Of a stretch of 64,000 nucleotides of DNA, positions 1-9,139 are shown piece by piece. The notes beneath the pieces are model-generated. The model saw only the letters and a list, made by a program, of their open reading frames with translations, did no database searches and had not been told where the DNA came from. The DNA is taken from NCBI GenBank assembly GCA_937927915.1, contig CALGKB010000002.1, positions 124,001-188,000 on the forward strand, in the 5' to 3' direction. How positions within the stretch are numbered: position 1 is the first letter of the stretch; the number at the start of each line of letters is the position of its first letter. Source of the DNA: an uncultured Pseudanabaenaceae cyanobacterium. GTDB taxonomy: Bacteria > Cyanobacteriota > Cyanobacteriia > Pseudanabaenales > Pseudanabaenaceae. The position numbers were made by a program, and so were the translations under genes.

Positions 1-83
1 TGGAAGCCGCCCGTGCCCAAAACAACACTGAGCTGCTGGGTCTGTTGGAAAAAGAAATGCGCGAACTGGGATTAAATCTCTAG
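1..83 (+). CDS. 3' end of an unidentified protein
   Basis: The reading frame that begins at base 3 stays open to a TAG at 81-83 and encodes 26 residues rich in Glu, Leu and Arg, ending in ELGLNL. The start lies before the window. The fragment looks helical, but it is too short to assign to a family. A perfect palindrome follows within ten bases. Confidence 0.5.
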   Translation, partial: EAARAQNNTELLGLLEKEMRELGLNL

Positions 84-90
84 GAGTGGT

Positions 91-106
91 GGGGGGCTAG
101 CCCCCC
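91..106. repeat. Perfect GC palindrome between the 3' fragment and rpaB
   Basis: GGGGGGCTAGCCCCCC is a 16-base perfect inverted repeat just after the stop of the upstream gene. It is followed by A-runs rather than T-runs, so it is not a canonical intrinsic terminator for the plus strand. It could act as a transcript 3'-end stabiliser or a weak terminator. Confidence 0.45.
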
Positions 107-195
107 AAAAAGGTTAAAAAATGTTGAGAATTTGGCTACCTTTACGGGTTTCATTTACATAATGAAATAATAAGCAGTAGTTTGGAAAAGAACCT

Positions 196-978
196 GTGGT
201 GCCCTTGACGAGTAAGACCGACACTTACAAAGAGAAAATCCTGGTCGTTGATGACGAGGCAAGTATCCGTCGTATCTTGGAAACTCGTCTATCCATGATT
301 GGCTATCAAGTGGTGACAGCGGAGGACGGGGAGAGGGCATTAGAGGTATTTCATGCGGAAGACCCGGACTTGGTGGTTTTGGATGTAATGATGCCCAAGT
401 TGGATGGCTACGGGGTCTGTCAGGAGTTACGCAAGGAATCGGATGTGCCGATCATCATGCTCACTGCCCTCAGTGATGTGGCAGATAAGATTACAGGGCT
501 GGAGTTAGGGGCGGACGACTACATTGTCAAGCCTTTTTCCCCCAAGGAATTGGAGGCAAGAATCCGATCGGTGCTACGGCGGTTTGAGCGCAACGGCAGT
601 TCGGGCATTCCCAGTTCGGGGGTGATTCAGGTGGGCAATATCCGCATTGATACCAACAAGCGCCAGGTGTACAAGGGGGATGAACGGGTGCGCCTGACGG
701 GGATGGAGTTTAGTTTATTGGAGTTGCTGGTGAGCCGATCGGGGGAACCTTCTTCCAGGGCAGAGATTTTGCAGGAGGTGTGGGGTTACACCCCCGAACG
801 CCATGTGGATACGCGGGTGGTGGATGTCCATATTTCCCGTCTGCGGGCAAAGTTGGAGGAAGACCCTAGCAATCCAGAGTTAATTCTCACGGCGCGGGGG
901 ACGGGCTATATGTTCCAGCGCATTGTTGACCCCCATGACAAAGAAGAGGAAAAGCATCCCAAAGAGGGGAAACACTAG
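196..978 (+). CDS. rpaB: RpaB, OmpR-family response regulator
   Basis: This is the essential cyanobacterial regulator (Ycf27 in plastids) that works with the NblS/Hik33 kinase and binds HLR1 direct repeats at light-stress, photosystem and cell-cycle promoters. The receiver domain (about residues 14-125) has the acidic DDE pocket, the phospho-acceptor Asp in VVLDVMMPK and the KPF lysine. The C-terminal winged helix (about 145-240) contains the RVVDVHISRLRAKL recognition-helix block. A hydrophilic Lys/Glu/His tail ends the protein. The start is GTG; a second GTG follows directly. The gene ends in a four-base convergent overlap with the GH3 gene. Confidence 0.95.
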   Translation: MVPLTSKTDTYKEKILVVDDEASIRRILETRLSMIGYQVVTAEDGERALEVFHAEDPDLVVLDVMMPKLDGYGVCQELRKESDVPIIMLTALSDVADKITGLELGADDYIVKPFSPKELEARIRSVLRRFERNGSSGIPSSGVIQVGNIRIDTNKRQVYKGDERVRLTGMEFSLLELLVSRSGEPSSRAEILQEVWGYTPERHVDTRVVDVHISRLRAKLEEDPSNPELILTARGTGYMFQRIVDPHDKEEEKHPKEGKH

Positions 979-2504
979 ATAAATTCCCCCTTGTCTGGTG
1001 GGGAAGAGGGAGGGACAAGCAGGCGATCAAGGCAGAATTTTTGACATTCGCGGTAGTGACCGTAGCTGAATAGCCAAGGCTGGCTGAAATTTTCTTGCAG
1101 GGTAGGGATGAGGTAGGGATTGCCGTAGAGAATACCCCCTAGTACTTGTTTGTTCTGTAAAAATTCTATGAGAGTTTGTAGGTTAGATACATGACCTTGG
1201 AAGGGGTTACCCCTGGTATAAATCTGCACAAATATCCCCCGATCGGTGGGCAAGTTGTAGTAGGGTAGTTGTGCTAATTCGGCATAGATGGTGGTGGCTC
1301 CCCAATGGGTGGGTAGGGCGTGGGCAGGGGCAGTGGGAGTGAGAAATTCTGGTGCTTTGCATAGACGATCGGTGACGATCAAATTCAACCATTGGGCGGG
1401 TAGGTTGATCTTGCCTTCCCTAATCCATTTGATACTATCTTGGGCAACCCGATCGGCTACATAGCCGTAGTGCAATTGGTCAAAATCAGGCAATTGCTGG
1501 GGCAGTTTTAACTTGCTTTTGGCTTGACAGATGCGGTTTACAGATTGATAAATCCGATCGAGGGAAATTTCCCCCTGTTTGACAGCTTGGGAAATAATAT
1601 CAATGGTGGCAAAGGGATCGGGGGGCATCAACAAAATATCATTGCCCGCTTTTAGTGCCTCCATCACCATTTCCCGCAGAGTATAGAGATTGTTGACCCC
1701 CGCCATCACCAAAGCATCGGTTACAATTAAGCCGTTAAATCCCCACTCCTGGCGCAAAATTTTTGTCAACAATAGCTCTGACAGGGTGGCAATCTGGTTG
1801 TCAATTTCCGGCAGTAACAGGTGGGCAGTCATTATGGCATCTACCCCCGCCCCGATGGCGCCTTGGAAAGGAATAAATTCTAACTGTCGCAACTGGTCTA
1901 AGTTCTTGCGCAAAACTGGTGTCGTGAGGTGGGAATCGAGGTCAGGATCGCCATGCCCAGGGAAATGCTTTGCCGTCGTTAAAACGGGATGTTGGCGAGC
2001 GCCATAGATGAACTCTCGCACCCGATCGCTGACGGCATAGGGTTCACTGCCAAAGGCACGCACGTTAATCACAGGATTGCGGGGATTGCTGTTGACATCC
2101 GCCACAGGTGCCAGCAGCCAGTTTATACCCAGGTTGGCGGCTTCTTCCGCTGTTACACGCCCCAACTCAAAGCTACGGCGGGGGTCCAGGTCTGCCCATG
2201 CCATCGGCGGCGGAAAGCGAGTTGCGCCTGCAAATCTTTGCCCCACCCCTTCTTCCACATCAGCGGCAATCAGTAGGGGATAGGCTGCCCAGGACTGCAG
2301 TTCTTGAATGCGTAGATATACCTCTGGGGCACTGCCCCCCAACAAGATCACGCCCCCAATGCCGTAGTCAGCAATCAGGCGTTTAAGCTGGTCTTTGCTT
2401 AATTCCCACTGCGGATACTGCCTTTGGCGGTCGTAGAGATGACCACAGGCACGCACCACCACCATCTGGGCAATCAGACGCTTTAGACTCCACTCCGCCG
2501 CCAA
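975..2504 (-). CDS. Glycoside hydrolase family 3 protein (NagZ-like beta-N-acetylhexosaminidase)
   Basis: This is a family 3 glycosidase of the NagZ/BglX type, likely acting on N-acetylglucosaminides from peptidoglycan or other glycans. The loop AKHFPGHGDPDLDSH (near residue 180) carries the His/Asp acid-base dyad typical of beta-N-acetylhexosaminidases. The nucleophile Asp is in LIVTDALVMAGV (near 263). At 509 residues it is longer than bacterial NagZ (about 340); the extra C-terminal part matches longer cyanobacterial homologues. The start is TTG three bases after the GerMN stop, so it is probably co-transcribed with that gene. No clear signal peptide is visible. Confidence 0.85.
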   Translation of the reverse strand: MAAEWSLKRLIAQMVVVRACGHLYDRQRQYPQWELSKDQLKRLIADYGIGGVILLGGSAPEVYLRIQELQSWAAYPLLIAADVEEGVGQRFAGATRFPPPMAWADLDPRRSFELGRVTAEEAANLGINWLLAPVADVNSNPRNPVINVRAFGSEPYAVSDRVREFIYGARQHPVLTTAKHFPGHGDPDLDSHLTTPVLRKNLDQLRQLEFIPFQGAIGAGVDAIMTAHLLLPEIDNQIATLSELLLTKILRQEWGFNGLIVTDALVMAGVNNLYTLREMVMEALKAGNDILLMPPDPFATIDIISQAVKQGEISLDRIYQSVNRICQAKSKLKLPQQLPDFDQLHYGYVADRVAQDSIKWIREGKINLPAQWLNLIVTDRLCKAPEFLTPTAPAHALPTHWGATTIYAELAQLPYYNLPTDRGIFVQIYTRGNPFQGHVSNLQTLIEFLQNKQVLGGILYGNPYLIPTLQENFSQPWLFSYGHYRECQKFCLDRLLVPPSSPPDKGEFI

Positions 2505-2507
2505 ATG

Positions 2508-3080
2508 CTAGAACTCCAACGGTAAATCCTGGCGCCGCATCGGTTGCTTAACTTCTAAGCCTTCCCCACCCACTGCCCCGATCGGTTCTCCTTCCACCAA
2601 AATAAACACATTCGCCTCGGGGTTAAGGCTGGTAGCGGTATAGACCACTTGGGTCACACGGGCAATCATGCTGGCACTGCCGCCCCCTTCCTTAAATTCC
2701 CTGGAGAGATTGATAAACACATCCCGATCGTTGGCAGAGAAATTGAGCAATTTAGTTTGGGGGGGAATGCCAGAGTAGAAACCACTGGGGGGAGGGCTAA
2801 ATAGTTCCTTAATTGCCTGCTCCAGTGCCTGTTCATTGTTGACAGCTTTGACTACCTGGGGCACAGCCCGCAATTTCTTTTCTGTGGCTTCAATCCAATA
2901 GACACTGACTTGATGTTCCTGCGGCACAGGATTGACAACAGATTGCCCCTGGGAAGGATTGCTGCTGTTGCTTCCCGGTGGCGGATTACCTTGGAATAAG
3001 AGATAGTAGGCAACCCCTCCTACTAGCCCCACCGCGGCGAGGACGATTCCCACTTGGCTTCTGCGCGATGCGATTTTCAT
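2508..3080 (-). CDS. GerMN domain protein, membrane-anchored
   Basis: A 190-residue protein. The N-terminus is basic and followed by one hydrophobic segment (about residues 10-29), then a Pro/Ser/Asn/Gln linker and a C-terminal GerMN domain (about 55-180). GerMN domains occur in sporulation protein GerM and in cell-wall-associated proteins of non-sporulating bacteria; their ligand is unknown. In this family the domain sits outside the cytoplasmic membrane. The gene lies between the manganese importer and the GH3 hydrolase on one strand with very short gaps. The position next to a glycosidase suggests a cell-wall role, which is an inference. Confidence 0.8.
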   Translation of the reverse strand: MKIASRRSQVGIVLAAVGLVGGVAYYLLFQGNPPPGSNSSNPSQGQSVVNPVPQEHQVSVYWIEATEKKLRAVPQVVKAVNNEQALEQAIKELFSPPPSGFYSGIPPQTKLLNFSANDRDVFINLSREFKEGGGSASMIARVTQVVYTATSLNPEANVFILVEGEPIGAVGGEGLEVKQPMRRQDLPLEF

Positions 3081-3097
3081 GGATGCCCACTAAACTC

Positions 3098-3949
3098 CTA
3101 TAGATCAATTTTAGCCCAAAATTTCCTGGCGAGAATGCCATGCTTGGGAGCAAAAAACACTGCCAAACCAAACAATAGAGTTTGCACCAGGACAATACAG
3201 CCCCCCGTTGCCACATCTAAATAAAAACTAACGTAATTCCCCACGATCGCTGCCGCCGCCCCTAGCCCCATCGCCAATCCCAGCATTCTGTCAAACCGAT
3301 CGGTCAGCAAATATGCCGTTGCCCCAGGGGTAATGAGCATCGCCACCACCAGAATAATGCCTACTGCCTGCAGTCCCGCCACCGCCGTCAAGGACAGGAG
3401 GGATAAAAGTAGGTAGTGGAAGAGATTGGTGTTGATGCCAATAGAACGGGCATGGGTGGGGTCAAAACAAAATAGCAGGAAATCCCGCTGCCGCAAAAAT
3501 AGGATGGTAAGGGTAACAACGCTGCTAATTACTGTCTGGTAGATGTCCGTATTGCTAATGCCTAAAACATTGCCAAAGAGAATGTGGGTTAAGTCGATCG
3601 TGCTCTTCACCTTTGACAATAGCACCAACCCTAACGCAAAAAAGCCTGTAAATACAATGCCAATGACGGTGTCTTCTTTAATGCGAGTTTGGGACTCAAC
3701 AAAACCAATGGTTAATACTGAACCCACTCCGAACACAAATGCCCCTAAAGCTAGGGGTAAATTGAGGACATGGGCAAGGATAACCCCTGGCAAAACCGCA
3801 TGGGAAATGGCATCCCCCATCAATGCCCAGCCCCGTAAAACCATGTAGCAAGAGAGGGCGCCACAGACCAATCCCACCACCACACTGAGCAAAATTGCCC
3901 GTACCATAAATTCATACTGCCAGGGAGCAGTGAGCCATTGCCAGAACAT
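3098..3949 (-). CDS. mntB: Manganese ABC transporter permease MntB
   Basis: An ABC-3 family permease of the zinc/manganese importers, 283 residues from the ATG at 3949. It is almost entirely transmembrane, with the conserved block LMGDAISHAVLPG near the N-terminus and the glycine-rich VVAMLITPGATAYLL segment later. The chosen ATG overlaps the mntA stop by one base (TAATG), which implies translational coupling; the frame stays open further upstream inside mntA but that extension is not family-like. Together with mntA and mntC it forms a complete importer. Confidence 0.9.
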   Translation of the reverse strand: MFWQWLTAPWQYEFMVRAILLSVVVGLVCGALSCYMVLRGWALMGDAISHAVLPGVILAHVLNLPLALGAFVFGVGSVLTIGFVESQTRIKEDTVIGIVFTGFFALGLVLLSKVKSTIDLTHILFGNVLGISNTDIYQTVISSVVTLTILFLRQRDFLLFCFDPTHARSIGINTNLFHYLLLSLLSLTAVAGLQAVGIILVVAMLITPGATAYLLTDRFDRMLGLAMGLGAAAAIVGNYVSFYLDVATGGCIVLVQTLLFGLAVFFAPKHGILARKFWAKIDL

Positions 3950-4692
3950 TATTTTCCCTCTTGATACTGACAAAAATGATTGCCAAAGGTACGACATAAA
4001 TTCTCTGGCGTAAACACAGTTTCTACATCGCCATAAGCTAAAATACTGCGATTGATCAACACTACCTGGTCGCAAAATGTTTTGATGGAACTGAGGTCAT
4101 GGGTGGAAACTAATACTGTATGTCCTGCCTGGCGCAGTTGTAATAAGCGATCGATGATCAATTTTTCCGTCGTAATATCCACAGCGGCAAAGGGTTCATC
4201 TAAGAGAAATATTTGTGCCTGTTGTGCCAAGGCCCGCGCTAAAAATGCTCGCTTTCTCTGTCCCCCCGATAACTCAGCAATGGGGCGGTCTTGTAATTTC
4301 CCCATCTCCACCTCCGTTAGAGCGGTTTGCACTAATGTGTAGTCAACTTTGCTAGGTAGGCGCAGCCAATTCATGCGTCCATAGCGCCCCATCATCACTA
4401 CATCAAATACGGTGACAGGAAACTGCCAATCCACCTCCTCTGCCTGGGGGACATAGGCAATTAAATTGCGTTTCTGGGCTGCCCCCACTGGTAATCCCTG
4501 TACTAATACTCGCCCCTCAAGGGGACGGACAAAACCCATAATTGCTTTCAACAAAGTGGATTTCCCCGCTCCATTCATGCCTACCAAACCACAGATAGTG
4601 CCCGATCGGATTGCCAAGGAAGCGCGGTAGAGTGCCACCCGATCGTGGTAGGCAACTGTGACATTTTCCACCGCAATACTAGTTGTTACCAT
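3949..4692 (-). CDS. mntA: Manganese ABC transporter ATP-binding protein MntA
   Basis: The cytoplasmic ATPase subunit of the metal importer, 247 residues from the ATG at 4692. It has Walker A (GMNGAGKST), the signature LSGGQRKR, Walker B (IFLLDEP) and the switch His in STHDLSS. An upstream extension of the frame exists but lies inside mntC. The ATG at 4692 gives the normal family N-terminus and a 14-base overlap with the mntC stop. Confidence 0.9.
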   Translation of the reverse strand: MVTTSIAVENVTVAYHDRVALYRASLAIRSGTICGLVGMNGAGKSTLLKAIMGFVRPLEGRVLVQGLPVGAAQKRNLIAYVPQAEEVDWQFPVTVFDVVMMGRYGRMNWLRLPSKVDYTLVQTALTEVEMGKLQDRPIAELSGGQRKRAFLARALAQQAQIFLLDEPFAAVDITTEKLIIDRLLQLRQAGHTVLVSTHDLSSIKTFCDQVVLINRSILAYGDVETVFTPENLCRTFGNHFCQYQEGK

Positions 4693-5602
4693 TACTATTT
4701 CTCCTCTTCTCCTCTGCCTGTAAACCCCCCATGAGAGTGTGCATGTTGTGTTGCAAAAGTTTGAGGTAGGTGGGTGCTTCTCCCTCTGCTGCTGAGAGAG
4801 AGTCGACATAGAAAACACCACCAAATTTTGCCCCTGTTGCTTTTACTACTTCCATTTGCGCCTCCTGACTAACCGTACTTTCGCAGAACACCGCGGGGAT
4901 TTTATGCGCCTTGACTGTAGCAATTACCTTCTCTATTTGACGGGGTGTACCCTGTTGCTCTGTATTCAGGGACCACAGAGAAATTGCCCGCAGACCATAG
5001 TCCCGTGCTAAATAGGAAAATGCTCCCTCACAGGTGACCAAAAACCGCCGATCGGGGGGAATACTGTCAACCGCCTCTGATAGCTGTTTATCTAACTCTT
5101 GAATCTGCCTCTTGTAATTGGCAGCGTTTTGGTTATAGGTAGTAGCATGGGGGGGATCAAGGCTGATAAGGGCACGGCGGATATTTTCCACATAAACCAA
5201 GCCTTGGCGGGGCGATAACCAGGCATGGGGATCGGGCTTCCCTGGCTCTATATCGATAGTGTTTATCCCCTCACTGACAGCAATTACAGGCACGCGGGGC
5301 AAACTATGGAAAAATCTCTGTCCCCCTGCCTCCAAACCCAAGCCATTTTTGAGGATTACAGATGCCCCTTGAGCACGGACTAAATCACTGGGTGTCGGTT
5401 CGTAGGAGTGAATCTCTGCCCCCACCTTGGTAAGGGAGATAACGATCGCTTTGTCCCCCGCTACGTTCTGGACCATATCCGCCAGGACGGTAAAGGTAGC
5501 CACCACCACCTTCTTATCCCCTGGGACTGCCCCCCCGCTACACCCCACCAAGAGTAGCCCCGCTACCAACGCCAGTAGGTATTTCCCCATCCCCCTTTTC
5601 AT
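4679..5602 (-). CDS. mntC: Manganese-binding lipoprotein MntC
   Basis: The periplasmic cluster A-I solute-binding protein of the importer. A lipobox LLVGC places the lipidated Cys at residue 21. The metal ligands align as His65, His126, Glu192 and Asp267; Glu at the third position is the manganese-type set known from Synechocystis MntC, whereas zinc proteins have His there. Cys191 and Cys240 match the MntC disulfide pair. The unusually long His-rich loop of ZnuA is absent. It is the first gene of a probable mntC-mntA-mntB operon that may read on into the GerMN and GH3 genes. Control by manganese through ManS/ManR is known elsewhere but not visible here. Confidence 0.92.
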   Translation of the reverse strand: MKRGMGKYLLALVAGLLLVGCSGGAVPGDKKVVVATFTVLADMVQNVAGDKAIVISLTKVGAEIHSYEPTPSDLVRAQGASVILKNGLGLEAGGQRFFHSLPRVPVIAVSEGINTIDIEPGKPDPHAWLSPRQGLVYVENIRRALISLDPPHATTYNQNAANYKRQIQELDKQLSEAVDSIPPDRRFLVTCEGAFSYLARDYGLRAISLWSLNTEQQGTPRQIEKVIATVKAHKIPAVFCESTVSQEAQMEVVKATGAKFGGVFYVDSLSAAEGEAPTYLKLLQHNMHTLMGGLQAEEKRRNSNGNN

Positions 5603-5620
5603 AATCCTTTCATTTTTGCC

Positions 5621-5649
5621 AGGCTACACCACTAGGGGGAGAAAGTCAA
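5621..5649 (-). promoter_or_regulatory. Candidate promoter of the mntCAB operon
   Basis: On the minus strand TTGACT (5649-5644) is followed after 17 bases by TAGCCT (5626-5621), ending about 18 bases before the mntC ATG. The -35 is strong and the -10 is poor, as would suit an activated or regulated promoter. The predicted leader would be very short. Confidence 0.35.
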
Positions 5650-5700
5650 GACTGGTCAGGGACTGTAGTAAAATCAGGCGCAATTGTCCTCCATTTCCCC

Positions 5701-6861
5701 ATGACGAAGTTGCAGGTGGTATATGTCCTCCCGTCTCTGCGGGACACTCTGCAGCGGGGACACCCCTGGGTCTACCGCAATCACATTCAGGGGGGTGTAA
5801 ATTTGCCCACAGGTACCTGGGTCAAGGTCAAATGTGGCAACTGGCAGGGGTATGGCTTGTGGGATGCCGACAGTCCCATTGCCATTAGGATTTTCTCCAC
5901 CCAGCAGGTGCCCGATCGGAAGTGGTTGCACAGGCAAATTGCCCAGGCATGGTTTCTGAGGGCGGGGATCAGGGCACAGGCAACTACGGCTTATCGTTGG
6001 CTCTATGGCGAAGGGGATGGACTGCCGGGAATTACCTTGGATTTGTACGATCGCTATGCTGTCCTCCAGACCTACAGTGGCGGATTGCGGGCGCTGCAGA
6101 CAGATATAGTGGCTATTTTGCCCCAAATTACCCCCCTGCGGGGTATTCTCTGGCGGGAACACCACAGCCCCCCCCAACTCCTATGGGGAGAACTGCCGCC
6201 CCCCGATTTGCTGGTCACGGAATATGGCATTAAGTTTTGTGTTGATTTAACGATCGGGCAGAAAACTGGTCTCTTTCTTGACCACCGCGAAAATCGCCGC
6301 TATGTGGAAGGCATTAGCCAGGGGCGCACTGTCCTCAATTGTTTTGCCTATACGGGGGGTTTCTCCCTCTATGCCCTGCGGGGGGGAGCGGAGCACGTCA
6401 CCAGTGTTGATATAGGCAAGGGGCTAGATGTAGCCATCGCCCACAATCTAAGGGTAAATGGAATGGACACCCATCGCCATACATTTGTTACCGCCGACTG
6501 TTTTAGTTTTTTGCCGCAGCTGGTGAGCCAGGGCAAGCAATTTGATATAGTCATTCTGGACCCCCCTAGTTTTGCCAAGAGTAAACAAAACCGCTTTGCT
6601 GCCCTCAGGGCTTATACCAAACTAAACACGATCGGTCTGCGGTTGGTGAAGGCGGGGGGGTTTCTCGTCTCTGCCAGCTGCACTAGTCAAGTCAGTCCCA
6701 GTGATTTTCAAGCTATGCTAGGCACTGCCTGCAGTCAAGCGGCGGTGAGGGGGCAAATTGTGCACGAGGCGGGACAACCCCTTGATCATCCCGTCCCGGC
6801 AGGTTTTATGGAGGGGCGCTATCTGAAGTTTGTGGTGCTGCGGGTTACCCCTCTTCCCTAG
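5701..6861 (+). CDS. RlmI-like class I rRNA (cytosine-C5) methyltransferase
   Basis: A 386-residue SAM-dependent methyltransferase of the RlmI/RlmK family, which modifies 23S rRNA. The N-terminal PUA-like segment contains RGHPWVYRNHI. The central EEHD-like region includes GQKTGLFLDHRENR. The Rossmann domain shows motif I in VLNCFAYTGGFSLYAL and the catalytic DPPSF loop (ILDPPSFAKSK). A late Cys in SASCTSQV matches the C5-methyltransferase cysteine. It is divergent from mntC and overlaps pilT by four bases at its end. Confidence 0.88.
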   Translation: MTKLQVVYVLPSLRDTLQRGHPWVYRNHIQGGVNLPTGTWVKVKCGNWQGYGLWDADSPIAIRIFSTQQVPDRKWLHRQIAQAWFLRAGIRAQATTAYRWLYGEGDGLPGITLDLYDRYAVLQTYSGGLRALQTDIVAILPQITPLRGILWREHHSPPQLLWGELPPPDLLVTEYGIKFCVDLTIGQKTGLFLDHRENRRYVEGISQGRTVLNCFAYTGGFSLYALRGGAEHVTSVDIGKGLDVAIAHNLRVNGMDTHRHTFVTADCFSFLPQLVSQGKQFDIVILDPPSFAKSKQNRFAALRAYTKLNTIGLRLVKAGGFLVSASCTSQVSPSDFQAMLGTACSQAAVRGQIVHEAGQPLDHPVPAGFMEGRYLKFVVLRVTPLP

Positions 6862-8129
6862 ATGCGACCTCTGAGCATCTGTGCCATTTCGTTGGGCTTG
6901 GGGGAATGCTCGATCGCTGTTTCCTCTGTAATTCTCCCTTCTTCGTAGAGGCGGAAGAGAGATTGGTTCATGGAGCACATGCCATCGAAGGAGCTGCGGG
7001 GAATGATGGCTTCAATTTCATCCACTGCCCCCCTTTTAATGTAATCCCGCACCGCATCCGTGTTGACCATGATCTCGTGGGCAGCTGTGCGTTTGCCGTC
7101 CGTAGTGCGCACCAGGGTTTGGGCAATAACCGCCACTAGGGTTTCTGCCAATTGGTCCCGCATCGGTCCCTGCTGGTCCGGTTCGTAGAGGTTAAGGATA
7201 CGCTCGATCGTTTTAACAGCACTGTTCGTGTGCAGAGTGCCAAACACCAAGTGACCAGTTTGACCAGCCTTGAGAGCAGTGTTGACTGTTTCGCGGTCCC
7301 GCATTTCCCCGATCAGAATCACATCCGGGTCTTCCCGCAGAGCAGCTTTGAGGGCATTATCAAACTTGAGGGTGTGAATTCCCACCTCCCGCTGCTTCAC
7401 GATCGATTTTTTGCTGACATGGACAAACTCAATGGGGTCTTCAATGGAGATGATATTTTTGGGCATTTCCGTGTTGATGAAATCCACCATTGCCGCCAGG
7501 GTGGTAGACTTACCGGAACCCGTAGGACCCGTCACCAGAATCAAGCCCTTGTGGGTATAGCACAGCTCGCGGAACACCTCCGGTGCCCCCAATTGGTCGA
7601 GGGTGAGAATTTTGAGGGGGATAATACGGATGACCAGGGAAGGACCGCGCAGGGAGTCAAACACATTCAAGCGGCAGCGGCAGTAGTCATACTGGAATGC
7701 CCCGTCGTACTCCAGGGTATCGCGGAACTTTTGCAATGCCTTCTCATCCATTGCCTCCCGCAGCCAGGAGTAGAAAGTGGGTTCATCGGGGATGGGATAC
7801 TTGTCTTGAATGACAATTAAGCCGCGATTACGGAAGCGCACGTGTTCCCCCACCCCCAAGTGGAGGTCAGAACAGCCCTGGTCGTAGGCATCCCGCACTA
7901 ATTCGGCTAGGGTAGGCTGATTTGGTCCCTTGACGGCAATGGGAGTTTGGGGCGCAGGGGGACCAGGACGGACAGGGACTTTGGGGGGCGGTGGGACAGA
8001 GGGTTTTACCTTCTTGACAGAGCCAGGGGGAGGTGCAACAGTGGAGTTATTATCAGTAGGCTTGGTCAGTTCACTGGTACGGGGACCAGGTTTTGCCCCA
8101 GGAGGAGGAGGAATTGGCGGTAAAGACAT
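6858..8129 (-). CDS. pilT: Type IV pilus retraction ATPase PilT (PilT2-like)
   Basis: A hexameric ATPase that powers pilus retraction for twitching motility or phototaxis. The core has Walker A GPTGSGKST (near residue 200), the Asp and His boxes and the family motif GTLHTNSAVKTIERI. The C-terminus carries the PilT-specific helix around EMAQMLRGRI. The first 70 residues are a Pro-rich low-complexity extension that typical PilT (about 350 residues) lacks. Cyanobacteria usually have two PilT paralogues, and the extended N-terminus suggests the PilT2 type; that subtype call is an inference. It is transcribed away from map. Confidence 0.9.
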   Translation of the reverse strand: MSLPPIPPPPGAKPGPRTSELTKPTDNNSTVAPPPGSVKKVKPSVPPPPKVPVRPGPPAPQTPIAVKGPNQPTLAELVRDAYDQGCSDLHLGVGEHVRFRNRGLIVIQDKYPIPDEPTFYSWLREAMDEKALQKFRDTLEYDGAFQYDYCRCRLNVFDSLRGPSLVIRIIPLKILTLDQLGAPEVFRELCYTHKGLILVTGPTGSGKSTTLAAMVDFINTEMPKNIISIEDPIEFVHVSKKSIVKQREVGIHTLKFDNALKAALREDPDVILIGEMRDRETVNTALKAGQTGHLVFGTLHTNSAVKTIERILNLYEPDQQGPMRDQLAETLVAVIAQTLVRTTDGKRTAAHEIMVNTDAVRDYIKRGAVDEIEAIIPRSSFDGMCSMNQSLFRLYEEGRITEETAIEHSPKPNEMAQMLRGRI

Positions 8130-8207
8130 AGCAATCTCTCTCTAATAAAGCACCTGTCTACACTGTAGCGAAAATTTGACCCACCCCTTGCGGAATTAGG
8201 CTAAAAC

Positions 8208-8213
8208 TATAAT
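8208..8213 (+). promoter_or_regulatory. Candidate -10 element of map
   Basis: TATAAT is a perfect -10 hexamer 25 bases before the map ATG. No well-spaced -35 is visible: TTGACC at 8176 is 26 bases away and TTGCGG at 8188 only 14. The candidate HLR1 begins four bases downstream and covers the predicted start site. Confidence 0.5.
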
Positions 8214-8216
8214 AGC

Positions 8217-8234
8217 TTTACATTGGTTTACTGT
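8217..8234 (+). promoter_or_regulatory. Candidate HLR1 (RpaB binding site) at the map promoter
   Basis: TTTACATT, two spacer bases (GG), then TTTACTGT. The HLR1 consensus is two copies of (G/T)TTACA(T/A)(T/A) separated by two bases. The first half is a perfect match and the second fits six of eight positions. A site on or just after the transcription start would be a repressing position for RpaB, by the general rule described for HLR1. Confidence 0.45.
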
Positions 8235-8238
8235 ATAC

Positions 8239-9096
8239 ATGAACATTCTCAGTGCCCTGAAATCAGAATCCCCCACCCGATCGCGCAGGAAACAGGAGGC
8301 AGCTGGTCCTACCGCCAGTAAAGGCATTGAAATCAAATCCAAGCGAGAGATTGAGTTAATGCGAGAGTCAGCGCGGATTGTTGCCACTGTCCTGCAGGAA
8401 ATTTCCCAGCTGCTGCAGCCGGGCATGACCACCCAGGAGGTAGATGCCTATGCCGAACGGCGCATTCGGGAGATGGGAGCTGTCCCCAGTTTTAAGGGCT
8501 ACCACGGCTTCCCTGCCAGTATTTGTATTAGTATCAACAACGAGGTAGTGCATGGTATTCCCAGCCCTCGCCGTGTCCTCAAACCAGGGGATGTGGTGAA
8601 GGTAGACACCGGTGCCTACAAAAATGGCTTCCACGGCGACTCTTGCATCACCGTAGCTCTCCCCCCTGTCTCCGAACGGGCAGCCCGTCTGATTAAGGTA
8701 GCGGAGGAAGCGCTTTATGTTGGTATTGCCCAGGTGCGGGCGGGTGCCTATCTCCTAGACTTGGGGACAGCGATCGAGGAGTTTGTCAAATCCCAGGGCT
8801 ATTCCGTTGTGGAAGATTTTACGGGGCATGGCGTGGGGCGCAATCTGCACGAGGAACCGGCAGTATTTAACTTCCGCACCCATAAACTCCCCAATGTGAA
8901 GTTGCGGGCAGGGATGACCCTTGCCATTGAGCCAATTATCAACGAGGGGTCACGCCATGTGCGCATCCTCAAGGACAAGTGGACAGCAGTGACGGTGGAT
9001 AATCAACTCTCTGCCCAGTTTGAACATACTGTCCTGGTGACGGAGACGGGCTACGAAATCCTAACCGATCGGTCTTTGGTCGTCGCTTCACCCTAA
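8239..9096 (+). CDS. map: Type I methionine aminopeptidase
   Basis: Removes the initiator methionine from nascent proteins. The 285-residue protein has a basic N-terminal extension of about 35 residues ahead of the catalytic pita-bread fold, which starts near [18 protein letters not shown]. Visible metal and active-site residues are Asp in KVDTGAY, Asp in FHGDSC, His in [12 protein letters not shown], Glu in IEPIINEG and the final Glu in [11 protein letters not shown]. Cyanobacteria have several map paralogues, and the extension marks this as one of the longer ones. It is divergent from pilT. Confidence 0.93.
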   Translation: MNILSALKSESPTRSRRKQEAAGPTASKGIEIKSKREIELMRESARIVATVLQEISQLLQPGMTTQEVDAYAERRIREMGAVPSFKGYHGFPASICISINNEVVHGIPSPRRVLKPGDVVKVDTGAYKNGFHGDSCITVALPPVSERAARLIKVAEEALYVGIAQVRAGAYLLDLGTAIEEFVKSQGYSVVEDFTGHGVGRNLHEEPAVFNFRTHKLPNVKLRAGMTLAIEPIINEGSRHVRILKDKWTAVTVDNQLSAQFEHTVLVTETGYEILTDRSLVVASP

Positions 9097-9139
9097 CCAT
9101 CTGCGGTATCATTGCCTTGACAGCACCCTTACTGCCCCC

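Noticed and set aside
91-106. Intrinsic terminator of the first gene
   Set aside because: The palindrome is perfect, but no T-run follows it on either strand in the right place, so I list it only as a repeat.
148-170. HLR1 site upstream of rpaB (GTTTCATTTACATAATG)
   Set aside because: Two half-like sequences overlap rather than being separated by two bases, so the direct-repeat geometry fails.
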